Origin: Stenotrophomonas maltophilia
Lineage (GTDB): Bacteria > Pseudomonadota > Gammaproteobacteria > Xanthomonadales > Xanthomonadaceae
Assembly (NCBI RefSeq): GCF_002205165.1
Contig: NZ_NIVS01000043.1
Coordinates: forward strand, 62,001 to 126,000
Length of the DNA stretch: 64,000 nucleotides
Direction: 5' to 3'
How positions within the stretch are numbered: the stretch's first letter is position 1; each line of letters opens with the position of its first letter. Below, one piece after another: positions 43,275-50,681 of the stretch. The notes below the pieces were generated by a model. It had not been told where the DNA came from. It was given only the letters and a program-made list of their open reading frames with translations, and did no database searches. The position numbers and the translations under genes are program-made.

Positions 43275-43288
43275 TGAAATCGTTTACA
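43275..43288 (-). promoter_or_regulatory. LacI-family operator before the glycan operon
   Basis: TGAAATCGTTTACA (as written on +) is a near-palindrome centred on CG, the standard form of LacI-family operators. It matches the site before the lacI-type gene at 12 of 14 positions when that one is read on the opposite strand. It sits between the receptor gene's terminator and the glucanase start. Confidence 0.82.
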
Positions 43289-43300
43289 GAACGCCACTTT

Positions 43301-43321
43301 AAAAAACCACGCGTGCGTGGT
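43301..43321 (-). terminator. Rho-independent terminator on the minus strand, after the TonB receptor gene
   Basis: Read on the minus strand, ACCACGC-AC-GCGTGGT is followed by six T residues. Two further stems lie between it and the receptor stop codon (GGCCCCGTCC/GGACGGGGCC at 43417-43438 and CTGGCC/GGCCAG at 43384-43399). They separate the receptor transcript from the glycan operon. Confidence 0.8.
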
Positions 43322-43447
43322 CCGGCCAAGCGGGTCATTGCCCAGGCCGCTGCCACCCTCCGTGGCACCGGCCTGGACAATGGACTGGCCCGAAGGCCAG
43401 CCATTGCCATGAAACCGGCCCCGTCCGAGGACGGGGCCGTTGTTGCA

Positions 43448-46400
43448 TCAGAAGCGGAAGCCGACTTCTGCCTTGACCTGACGCGGCGTACCGATGATGT
43501 CGCCGGTCTCGTTGTAGCTGGCCTGCAGCTTGCCGTTGGTCTTGACGTAGTTGTAGGTGGAGAAGTTATCGAAGTTGAACACGTTGATGATGTCGATACG
43601 AGCGTACAGCTCGGTCTCGCCCGGCATCTTGAACGTCTTCGTCGCCTGCAGATCGACCGAACGGTAGCCGAAGATCTTGCCACCCAGCAGGAACTTGCCA
43701 TTGGCATTGGGCACGGCCGCCTGCGGCGTCGGCAGGTTGTAGCCACTGGCCTGCGGCACCGGGTACCAGTCGTTGACGGCGGTCGGGGTAGCCAGGGTGA
43801 CCTTGCCACCGAAGGTGATGCCCCAGAAGCCTGCGTACGAACCGGTGACCACCAGGCGGTGGCGCGGCGCGCCGTTGGAGCGGATGGTCGGATAATCTTC
43901 GATCAGGCCGCGGTCGAACGCGTACTTCTCGTTGATGTCACGGTTGTGGCGCGCGGTGGTCCAGGTGTAGGCCACCGAGGTGCCCCAGCCGCTTTCCTGG
44001 GTGAACGGCTTCTGCGCCGACAGCAGGACCTGGGTCGCACGGGTCTTGATGCCCTGCTGGCCGATGATCAGGCTGCCGAAGCCCGGGACGTTGCAGCTCC
44101 AGGCCTGGCCCAGGCCCGGCTCGGTGCCGCCGCACAGGCGCGGGTCATCGAAGAACTGGCCGGTCGGGTAACGGTTGCCCAAGGTGAAGGCGAAGCCGTC
44201 GTAGCTCAGGGTGCGGGAAATGGTGGCATCGGTCAGCCACTCACCGACCTGGTTGCTCATGCCGAAGCTGAACTGATCCGAGTACGGCACCTTGAGGTTG
44301 TTGTTCAGCAGATCCACTTCCAGACCGGCATTGCTGGTCGAACCGACAAGCGCCTGCAGATTGCCGATGCCGTTGAGCAGGTTCGGGTTCCAGTCATAGC
44401 AGGCGGCCTGGCCGTCAATGCAGGTGCCGGTGGCCGGGTTGCGGAAGTAGATGGTCGGCTGCGGCAGGGCCAGCTTGGTGGTTTCCAGCTGCAGGTTGTC
44501 GAACAGGTCACGGTCGTACGAACGACCGGCACCGCCGTGGAACACGTGCTGCTCGTCAGCGTTGATGTCATACGAGAAGCCCAGGCGCGGCTGCCAGGCA
44601 TCCTTGAACGCCTTGCGGTTGTGGCCATTGCTGATGTAGTCGCCGATGTTCAGGCCACCCAGCGCCAGCGAATCGGCGTAGGTCTGGCCGGCGGCGGCGC
44701 GCGGATCCTGCGAGTAGATCGCGTCGACCACCTGCTGCGGGGTCACGAAGTCCAGGTAGGACGGGGTCTTCTCGTAGTCCCAGCGCAGGCCGAGGTTGAG
44801 CTGCAGGTGATCGTTGACTTGCCAGTCGTCCTGGATGAACAGGCCGATCTGCTTGGACTTGGAACGCACTTCGCCGGACACGCCCGACACGCCGGTGACC
44901 GGCTTGACGAACTGCGCCTTGTACGGAATGGAATCCGGGAAGTCGGCATCGCCCAGGGTGTAGGTGAAGGTCGGGTTGATCTGCGCCGCATCGGATGCGT
45001 ACAGGTCGATCTGCTTGTACTTGGCCCCCATCTTGATGGTGTGATCGCCGGCCCACTGGATGCCATCCAGGGTCAGGTTGTCTTCGATCGACCAGCCCTT
45101 CTGGCCCTTCACCTGCGAATCCAGTGCCGATGCGCCACCGATCTTCACCACGGTGCGGTCTTCGGTGCCGTCCGGTGCGGTGTAGGTGATGCCGTTGGCC
45201 AGGGTCAGCGGGGTCGGGTTGTTGAACGAATCTTCATGGGTGACCATCAATTCGTTGTAGTAACGCTCGCCGCTGTGGTTCCAGCGCAGGGCGTAACGGC
45301 GGTCGGTGTTGACCACTTCACGACCGGCTTCCGGCGAGGTCTGGCCACTGAACTGCGACTGGGTTTCGTCGCGGTCCTGGAAGGTCAACTCGATGCGATC
45401 GTTGTCGGTCGGCTCGAAGTCGATCTTGCCGAAGATCAGATCCTGCTGGAACGGCTGGCTGGCCGGGCCCAGGCCGGCGGCGCCTTCCGGCGGCAGCAGG
45501 GCGGCAGCACGGGTGACCGCGCCGTCCGGCGCGATGGTGACCGGCAGGTCGAAGCGCTTGGCCTCATAGGTCACGAAGAAGTGCGCCTTGTCCTGGATGA
45601 TCGGGCCACCCAGGGCGAAGCCGTATTCCTTCTCGGCCGAGACCATCTTGTCCTTGCCGCCCTGGCGTTCGGCCGGGGTCTTGGCGCGCATGTCTTCGTT
45701 GGTGTAACGGTAGAAGGTTTCCCCCTTGAACTCGTTGGTACCGGACTTGGTGGCCGCGGTCACGGCCGCGCTCGACACCTGGCCGTACTCGGCCTTGTAG
45801 TTGCCGCTGATGACCTTGTATTCGCCGATCGCCAGCTGCGGGAACGGGTTGCCGGCGCTGCCGGACTGGCCGGCGACGCCGCCGCCCTTGACGTAGCTCT
45901 TCTGGCCCACGCCGTCGATGTAGACGTTGGTGCCATCGGAGTTGGTCGCACCGCCGCGCAGGGAAGTGTTGCCCTTGGCATCACGGGTAAAGATCATGCC
46001 CGGCACCGCGTCGGCGAACTCCAGGAAGTTGCGCGACACCTGCGGGGTGGTCTGGATCTGCTGCAGGCTGACGGTCTTGCCCACTTCGGAGGTACGCACT
46101 TCCTGCAGCAGGGTCGGTGCAATGACGTTGACCGTGTCCAGGTTGGTGGCGTTGGCGGTGCTGCCGTTGGCCGGCGCGCCGCTGAAGTTCAGGGTCGCGG
46201 TGGAGGCCACGGTGACCGTCACCTTCTGGGTCTGGCCATTGGCCACGACGTTGTAGGTGCCCGGGTCCAGGCCCATCAGCGAGTAGCTGCCATCGGCACG
46301 GGTGGTGGCGCGGCGCACGGAGCCACTGGCCAGGTTGGTGGCGGTGACTTCGGTGCCGGCCTCGGCCTGGGCGACCTGGCCGCGCAGCGACGAGGTGGCC

Positions 46401-46507
46401 GACTGCGCCATCACGCTCGGGGCGGCGCCCAGCATCAGGCAGGTCACCAGCGCGCTGGTCAACAGACTGCGTGCGGGCGCGCGGTTGCGGTGATTGGAAT
46501 ACGTCAT
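43448..46507 (-). CDS. TonB-dependent receptor, Oar-like with carboxypeptidase-regulatory N-domain
   Basis: The protein has 1019 residues. The signal peptide ends about residue 35 (SVMAQS). A CarboxypepD_reg-like beta domain follows (about 38-110: TSSLRGQVAQAEAGTEV, GSYSLMGLDPGTYNV). The plug contains SLRGGATNSDGTNVYIDGVG. The barrel ends in the outer-membrane signature GFRF. Long extracellular loops carry Cys pairs (CIDGQAACYDW). It would import a large ligand, most likely the glucan handled by the operon downstream. It follows the LacI-type gene on the same strand with 90 bases between, and GGAGAG precedes its ATG. Its own terminator lies at 43301-43321. Confidence 0.9.
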   Translation of the reverse strand: MTYSNHRNRAPARSLLTSALVTCLMLGAAPSVMAQSATSSLRGQVAQAEAGTEVTATNLASGSVRRATTRADGSYSLMGLDPGTYNVVANGQTQKVTVTVASTATLNFSGAPANGSTANATNLDTVNVIAPTLLQEVRTSEVGKTVSLQQIQTTPQVSRNFLEFADAVPGMIFTRDAKGNTSLRGGATNSDGTNVYIDGVGQKSYVKGGGVAGQSGSAGNPFPQLAIGEYKVISGNYKAEYGQVSSAAVTAATKSGTNEFKGETFYRYTNEDMRAKTPAERQGGKDKMVSAEKEYGFALGGPIIQDKAHFFVTYEAKRFDLPVTIAPDGAVTRAAALLPPEGAAGLGPASQPFQQDLIFGKIDFEPTDNDRIELTFQDRDETQSQFSGQTSPEAGREVVNTDRRYALRWNHSGERYYNELMVTHEDSFNNPTPLTLANGITYTAPDGTEDRTVVKIGGASALDSQVKGQKGWSIEDNLTLDGIQWAGDHTIKMGAKYKQIDLYASDAAQINPTFTYTLGDADFPDSIPYKAQFVKPVTGVSGVSGEVRSKSKQIGLFIQDDWQVNDHLQLNLGLRWDYEKTPSYLDFVTPQQVVDAIYSQDPRAAAGQTYADSLALGGLNIGDYISNGHNRKAFKDAWQPRLGFSYDINADEQHVFHGGAGRSYDRDLFDNLQLETTKLALPQPTIYFRNPATGTCIDGQAACYDWNPNLLNGIGNLQALVGSTSNAGLEVDLLNNNLKVPYSDQFSFGMSNQVGEWLTDATISRTLSYDGFAFTLGNRYPTGQFFDDPRLCGGTEPGLGQAWSCNVPGFGSLIIGQQGIKTRATQVLLSAQKPFTQESGWGTSVAYTWTTARHNRDINEKYAFDRGLIEDYPTIRSNGAPRHRLVVTGSYAGFWGITFGGKVTLATPTAVNDWYPVPQASGYNLPTPQAAVPNANGKFLLGGKIFGYRSVDLQATKTFKMPGETELYARIDIINVFNFDNFSTYNYVKTNGKLQASYNETGDIIGTPRQVKAEVGFRF

Positions 46508-46597
46508 GTAACTCTCCGGGTGGTGGTGGCCGTCTTTGCGGCCCCTGTCGTTTTATGTGGTGCGTTGTTTTGGGGCGTCACGACCAACGGGCGTGAC

Positions 46598-47623
46598 CTA
46601 TTGCTCGGTTCTGGCTCTGCTCGAATCACGCACGATCAGGGTCGGCACGAGCGTCTGCTTGTCGCCGGCCCCTTCTGTGTTGTTGCCATCCATCAACTGC
46701 AACAGGCGCGTCGCGGCCTTATCGCCGAGGTCGGCGATACTCACCTGCATCGTTGTCAACGATGGGTGAACGAAACGTGCCAGCGGAATGTCATCGAAAC
46801 CCGCCAAGGCGACATCAGCCGGCACCCGGACACCTGCCTGCGCGAACGCATACAGACACCCCAGCGCCATCATGTCGTTGGCGGCGAACACCGCATCGGG
46901 CAGCGTGCCGGCTGCCAGCAACTCCTGTCCGGCGCGATGGCCGGAAGCTTCGTCAAAGTCACCGGGCAACTCGATCCCTTCGGCAGCCTCGCCGAAGGCC
47001 GCCAGCGCATCGCGGAAACCGCGCAGGCGCTCACGGGAGTCGTAGTTGAGATCCGGACCGGAAATGAAGGCGATGCGCCGGTGCCCGACGTCCAGCAGGT
47101 GACGGGTCATGGCCATCGCGCCGGCATGGTCATCGATGCTCAGCACCGGATGATCCTGCTCGGGCAGATACGTGTTGATCAGCACCGTCGGCAGCGACTG
47201 CGGCAGGTTGTCGGTGAGGAAGCCCGGGCTCTCGGCATACGGCGAGAGCACCAGCAACCCATCGACACGACCGCGCATGGCACGCAGGGCCGCGCCCTGC
47301 TGCTCCTGGTCGCCGTGGTAACTGGACACCAGCAGATGCTGGCGACGCTCGCGGGCGACCCCATCGATGCCGCGCATCAGTTCGGAGAAGAATTCGCCAT
47401 AGAGATCGGGCAACACCACGCCAATGGTGTTGGTCCGCCGGCTGCTCAGGCTCCGGGCCGCCGCATGCGGGGTGTAGCGCAGTCGCGCTGCCACCTCCAG
47501 CACCAGCTTGCGCACGGGCTCGGCAACATTTTCATGGCCATTGAGTGCGCGTGAGACCGTGGCAACAGAGACACGGGCCTCACGGGCGACATCTTTGATA
47601 GTGATCGCTGCCTTGTTCACTTC
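46598..47623 (-). CDS. LacI-family transcriptional regulator of the glycan locus
   Basis: The protein has 341 residues. The N-terminal helix-turn-helix is ITIKDVAREARVSVATVSRAL, followed by the hinge helix region (AARSLSSRRTNTIGVV). A periplasmic-binding-protein-like sensor domain has DGLLVLSPYAESP, RRIAFISGPDLNYDSRERLRGF and ALAGFDDIPLARFVHPSLTT. The start is GTG 47623, with GGAGG five bases upstream; another GTG at 47635 overlaps that site. It probably represses its own gene and the glycan operon through the operators at 47664-47677 and 43275-43288. The inducer would be an oligosaccharide. Confidence 0.92.
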   Translation of the reverse strand, partial: EVNKAAITIKDVAREARVSVATVSRALNGHENVAEPVRKLVLEVAARLRYTPHAAARSLSSRRTNTIGVVLPDLYGEFFSELMRGIDGVARERRQHLLVSSYHGDQEQQGAALRAMRGRVDGLLVLSPYAESPGFLTDNLPQSLPTVLINTYLPEQDHPVLSIDDHAGAMAMTRHLLDVGHRRIAFISGPDLNYDSRERLRGFRDALAAFGEAAEGIELPGDFDEASGHRAGQELLAAGTLPDAVFAANDMMALGCLYAFAQAGVRVPADVALAGFDDIPLARFVHPSLTTMQVSIADLGDKAATRLLQLMDGNNTEGAGDKQTLVPTLIVRDSSRARTEQ

Positions 47624-47663
47624 GCCGCCCTCCACGGCTTAGAGATCTGGGCTTGGCGCGGAA

Positions 47664-47677
47664 TGTAAGCGTTTTCA
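47664..47677 (-). promoter_or_regulatory. LacI-family operator before the regulator gene
   Basis: TGTAAGCGTTTTCA (on +) lies 41 bases upstream of the regulator start. Its reverse complement, TGAAAACGCTTACA, differs from the operon operator TGAAATCGTTTACA at only two positions. A TGTAAACAC half-like element lies shortly after it at about 47685. Confidence 0.82.
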
Positions 47678-47740
47678 AACCCGGATGTAAACACTACGTT
47701 AGCCTCATGTCGTACGGCGGTAACCAAAAGCTGTCCATAC

Positions 47741-47774
47741 CCGCCCCGTCCAGGACTGACCAGGACAAGGCGGG
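47741..47774 (-). terminator. probable terminator of yciI-bolA
   Basis: CCGCC, GTCC and CC elements pair with matching GG, GGAC and GGCGG across an imperfect 34-base hairpin just after the bolA stop codon. It is followed on the minus strand by a modest T-run (CAGCTTTTGG). Confidence 0.5.
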
Positions 47775-47783
47775 ACAAGGGTT

Positions 47784-48053
47784 TCAGCGGTTTTTGACCG
47801 GTGTCTCGGCGCGAATGGACAACGCGTGGATATCGGTCTCCATCATCGTTCCCAGGGCCGCATAGACGGCCCGATGGCGCGCCAGCGGCAGCTTTCCTTC
47901 GAAGGCCGCGCTGACCACGTGCACCTTGAAGTGCCCCCGGCCGTCCCGTGCGCCCTCATGGCCGGCGTGGCGGTGACTGTCGTCCTTGACCTCCAGCAGT
48001 TCCGGATCCAGCGCCTCCTGCAGCGCCTGGCGGATGCGTTCGACCCGGTTCAC
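47784..48053 (-). CDS. BolA/IbaG-family protein
   Basis: The protein has 89 residues, starting at GTG 48053, which overlaps the yciI TGA by four bases. BolA features include [29 protein letters not shown], then [28 protein letters not shown]. The conserved His residues are cluster or glutaredoxin contacts. BolA proteins pair with monothiol glutaredoxins in Fe-S trafficking and influence cell shape and stress response. The region after the motif contains the conserved RHR-VYAAL segment. Whether it is BolA or IbaG is unsure. Confidence 0.9.
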   Translation of the reverse strand: MNRVERIRQALQEALDPELLEVKDDSHRHAGHEGARDGRGHFKVHVVSAAFEGKLPLARHRAVYAALGTMMETDIHALSIRAETPVKNR

Positions 48054-48349
48054 GGCAGGACCTTGCGGAACGGACGGACCTGGACGCGGACATAGACACC
48101 GGCCTCCACATACGGATCGGCGGCGGCCCAGTCCTGGGCCTGGGTCAGCGAATCGAACGCGGCGATCACCACGCTGCCGCTGAAGCCGGCCGGACCGGGA
48201 TCTTCGCTGTCGATGGCCGGGCACGGACCGGCAAGCAGCAGCCGGCCCTCGTCCTGCAGGGCCTGCAGCCGGGCCAGGTGGGCCGGGCGCGACGCCAGAC
48301 GGGCGGCCAGCACGTCCGTGCCGTCATAGCCTTCAATCACATACCACAC
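48050..48349 (-). CDS. YciI-like protein
   Basis: The protein has 99 residues with a ferredoxin-like dimeric alpha+beta fold. Motifs are [38 protein letters not shown], then [25 protein letters not shown], which holds the conserved Asp-Pro-Tyr. The conserved His24-equivalent and the Asp near the end resemble the catalytic pair proposed for YciI-type dehalogenase-like enzymes. Its true reaction is unknown. It is coupled to bolA by a GTGA overlap. The intracellular septation gene that often adjoins it is not seen here. Confidence 0.9.
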   Translation of the reverse strand: MWYVIEGYDGTDVLAARLASRPAHLARLQALQDEGRLLLAGPCPAIDSEDPGPAGFSGSVVIAAFDSLTQAQDWAAADPYVEAGVYVRVQVRPFRKVLP

Positions 48350-48695
48350 GGGTAACTCCGAGGTCTTGTTGAATCAATCCCGGGCATTCTAGCGGGGCTG
48401 GCTGGACACTGGCGCGGCAACCCCGTAGTCTTAGCTCCATTGCACGTGGCTGGACGCAGCGCCCCGTCGGCAACCGGCTCCACCGCCAGCCGACGACCGA
48501 TCCACTGCCCCACACCAGCACACGTAGACGACCTCCCCGTAGTTCTGTCGCTGCCCATCGCGGCGCGCCTTGCTGTTTGAAGTGTGGAATCGCGCCGACC
48601 CAGGCGTGTCATGGCTTGCCATCCTGCCGCCCGGAACCGTTCCGGACGCTGGCATGGTGCGGCGACCGGTCCGTTGCAATACTGACGTCTATTTG
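48350..48695. other. 346-base gene-free region between yciI and scpA
   Basis: It lies between divergent starts and must hold both promoters. I see no convincing coding frame: candidate frames lack ribosome sites and are antisense or shadow frames. It contains no SMAG repeat. I could not pick a reliable promoter by eye. Confidence 0.5.
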
Positions 48696-49601
48696 ATGAC
48701 TGCCGAACTCGCGCCCGACGCGAACCCGCCAACCCGAGTGCCCGCCCCACAGCAGCAGGAAATGCCGCTGGCCGTGGTGCATGGACAACCGGTCCTGCAG
48801 ATTCCGCAGGACCTGTACATCCCGCCGGACGCGCTGGAAGTCATCCTGGATGCCTTTGAAGGTCCACTGGACCTGCTGCTTTACCTGATCCGCCGGCAGA
48901 ACCTGGACATCCTGGATATCCCGGTCGCCGAGATCACCCGCCAGTACGTCGAATACATCAACGTCATGCAGGAGCTGCGCTTCGAACTGGCGGCCGAGTA
49001 CCTGGTGATGGCGGCGATCCTGGCCGAAGTGAAGTCGCGGATGCTGTTGCCGCGGCCGCCCAGCATCGAGGGCGAGGAAGCCGATCCGCGCGCCGAGCTG
49101 GTGCGCCGGCTGCAGGAGTACGAACGTTTCAAGCAGGCCGCCGAGGACATCGACAGCCTGCCCCGCCAGGACCGCGACACCACCGTGGTCCACGCCTTCG
49201 TCCCCGACCGCGCGGCCGTCAAGCTGCCACCGCCGGTGGATCTGAAGGAGATGCTGATGGCCCTGCACGACGTGCTCAAGCGCGCCGAGCTGTTCACCGG
49301 CCACGCGATCAAACGCGAGGCGCTGAGCGTGCGCCAGCGGATGGGCGATGTGCTGGGTCGTCTGGAAGACGGCAGGTTCTACCGGTTTGAAACGCTGTTC
49401 ACCGCCGAAGAAGGCAAGCTGGGGGTGCTGGTCACCTTCCTGGCCCTGCTCGAACTGGCCAAGGAACAGCTGCTGGACATCGTCCAGGAAGCTCCGCTGG
49501 CGCCGATCTACGTCAAGTCCCTGGCCGCCGGCAACACCAACGAACCGCTGCAGTTCAACAGCGAGTTCGACGACAACGACGCCGCCAACGAATCCGACTG
49601 A
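48696..49601 (+). CDS. scpA: segregation and condensation protein A (ScpA kleisin)
   Basis: The protein has 301 residues. The core FEGPLDLLLYLIRRQNLDILDIPVAEITRQYVEYI is the N-terminal SMC-neck-binding region. It is followed by AAEYLVMAAILAEVKSRMLLP. A C-terminal winged helix contains VVTFLALLELAKEQLLDI. ScpA links SMC heads with ScpB for chromosome organisation. ATG 48696 (MTAELAP) is used because the longer in-frame extension to 48570 looks non-conserved; the true start could also be internal. It is followed by scpB after 15 bases. Confidence 0.93.
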   Translation: MTAELAPDANPPTRVPAPQQQEMPLAVVHGQPVLQIPQDLYIPPDALEVILDAFEGPLDLLLYLIRRQNLDILDIPVAEITRQYVEYINVMQELRFELAAEYLVMAAILAEVKSRMLLPRPPSIEGEEADPRAELVRRLQEYERFKQAAEDIDSLPRQDRDTTVVHAFVPDRAAVKLPPPVDLKEMLMALHDVLKRAELFTGHAIKREALSVRQRMGDVLGRLEDGRFYRFETLFTAEEGKLGVLVTFLALLELAKEQLLDIVQEAPLAPIYVKSLAAGNTNEPLQFNSEFDDNDAANESD

Positions 49602-49616
49602 GCACCCGACCCACGC

Positions 49617-50681
49617 ATGGATCAACCGCTGATCAACCGTATTGTCGAAGGCGCCCTGCTGGCCGCCAGCGAGCCGTTGACGCTGGCGCAGCTGCAGGGC
49701 CTGTTCCCGGAAGAGGAACCGGCACCGCCGGGCAGCATCGAACGCGCGCTGGAACTGCTGCGCGAGGGCTGCCAGGACCGCGGCGTGGAGCTGGTCGAGG
49801 TGGCCTCCGGCTTCCGCTTCCAGGTCACCAGCGAGGTGCACGGCTACATCACCCGGCTGTGGACCGAACGCAAGACCCGCTATACCCGTGCCACGCTGGA
49901 AACGCTGGCGCTGATTGCCTACCGCCAGCCGATCACGCGTGGCGAGATCGAACAGGTGCGGGGCGTGGCGGTCAGCAGCAACATCATCCAGGCGCTGGAA
50001 GAGCGCGAATGGATCCGCGTGATCGGCCACCGCGACGTGCCCGGCAAGCCGGCGCTGTTCGGGACCACCAAGGGCTTCCTGGATTACTTCGGGCTCAAGC
50101 GTCTGGACGAACTGCCGCCGCTGTCCGAGCTGCGCGATCTGGGCGAACTGGAACCGCAGTTGCCACTGGACAGCGAAGGCCAGCCGGCCGGCCGCCTGCC
50201 CGCCGGCGCTGCGACACCGGAGGCCGAGCTGGACACCGACGCGGCCAATGACGACGCCACCCCGGCGCCGTCGGCGCCGTCGGAGCCGTCGGAGCCGTCG
50301 GAGCCGTCGGAGCCGTCGGAGCCGCAGGATCCTGCAGATCCGGTAGACCCGGTGGACCCGGCCGCCGCCCGGCTGGCAGCCCGTGTGGCGCTGGCCTCGG
50401 CGCGGCTGGCGGAGCAGCCGGCAGATCCGGACAATAGCGATGCGCCTGCTGATGCGGACGCTTCCGATACCCCATCCCATGCGCCGTTGTCGCTTGCCGA
50501 CGACGACGCGGATACGACCGCCAGCGATGGCGAACCCGATACCGCGCCGGGAGAGCGCGCGGCGCCCCAGAACGAAACCGAAAACAACGCCGTCGCGAAG
50601 ACGACCGTGGCTGTTGACGAAGCCGATCCCGAACCAGAGGCCGACGCATCCGATGCCGGCCGGAGCCAAGTAAATGAGTGA
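49617..50681 (+). CDS. scpB: segregation and condensation protein B (ScpB) with long acidic tail
   Basis: The protein has 354 residues. Two winged-helix domains occupy about 1-185: INRIVEGALLAASEPLTLAQLQGLF and RATLETLALIAYRQPITRGEIEQVRGV, with GRDVPGKP-like and FGTTKGFLDYFGL later. This is normal ScpB. The remaining 170 residues are an acidic, Ala/Asp/Glu/Pro-rich disordered tail with PSEP and DPxDP repeats (50267-50350). It binds ScpA as a dimer. The end overlaps the rluB start by eight bases, so scpA-scpB-rluB is one operon. Confidence 0.94.
   Translation: MDQPLINRIVEGALLAASEPLTLAQLQGLFPEEEPAPPGSIERALELLREGCQDRGVELVEVASGFRFQVTSEVHGYITRLWTERKTRYTRATLETLALIAYRQPITRGEIEQVRGVAVSSNIIQALEEREWIRVIGHRDVPGKPALFGTTKGFLDYFGLKRLDELPPLSELRDLGELEPQLPLDSEGQPAGRLPAGAATPEAELDTDAANDDATPAPSAPSEPSEPSEPSEPSEPQDPADPVDPVDPAAARLAARVALASARLAEQPADPDNSDAPADADASDTPSHAPLSLADDDADTTASDGEPDTAPGERAAPQNETENNAVAKTTVAVDEADPEPEADASDAGRSQVNE
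50267..50320 (+). repeat. 9-base minisatellite in scpB
   Basis: GCCGTCGGA repeats five times perfectly (50276-50320) after one variant unit (50267-50275). It encodes Pro-Ser-Glu repeats in the disordered tail. Copy number changes would keep the frame. Confidence 0.92.

Noticed and set aside
43313..47554. 1413-codon plus-strand frame opposite the TonB receptor and LacI-type gene
   Set aside because: It spans two genes on the other strand and has shadow-frame composition. The minus-strand products are clearly real.
50267..50320. CRISPR-like short repeats
   Set aside because: The units are nine bases, contiguous and in frame within scpB, without spacers.
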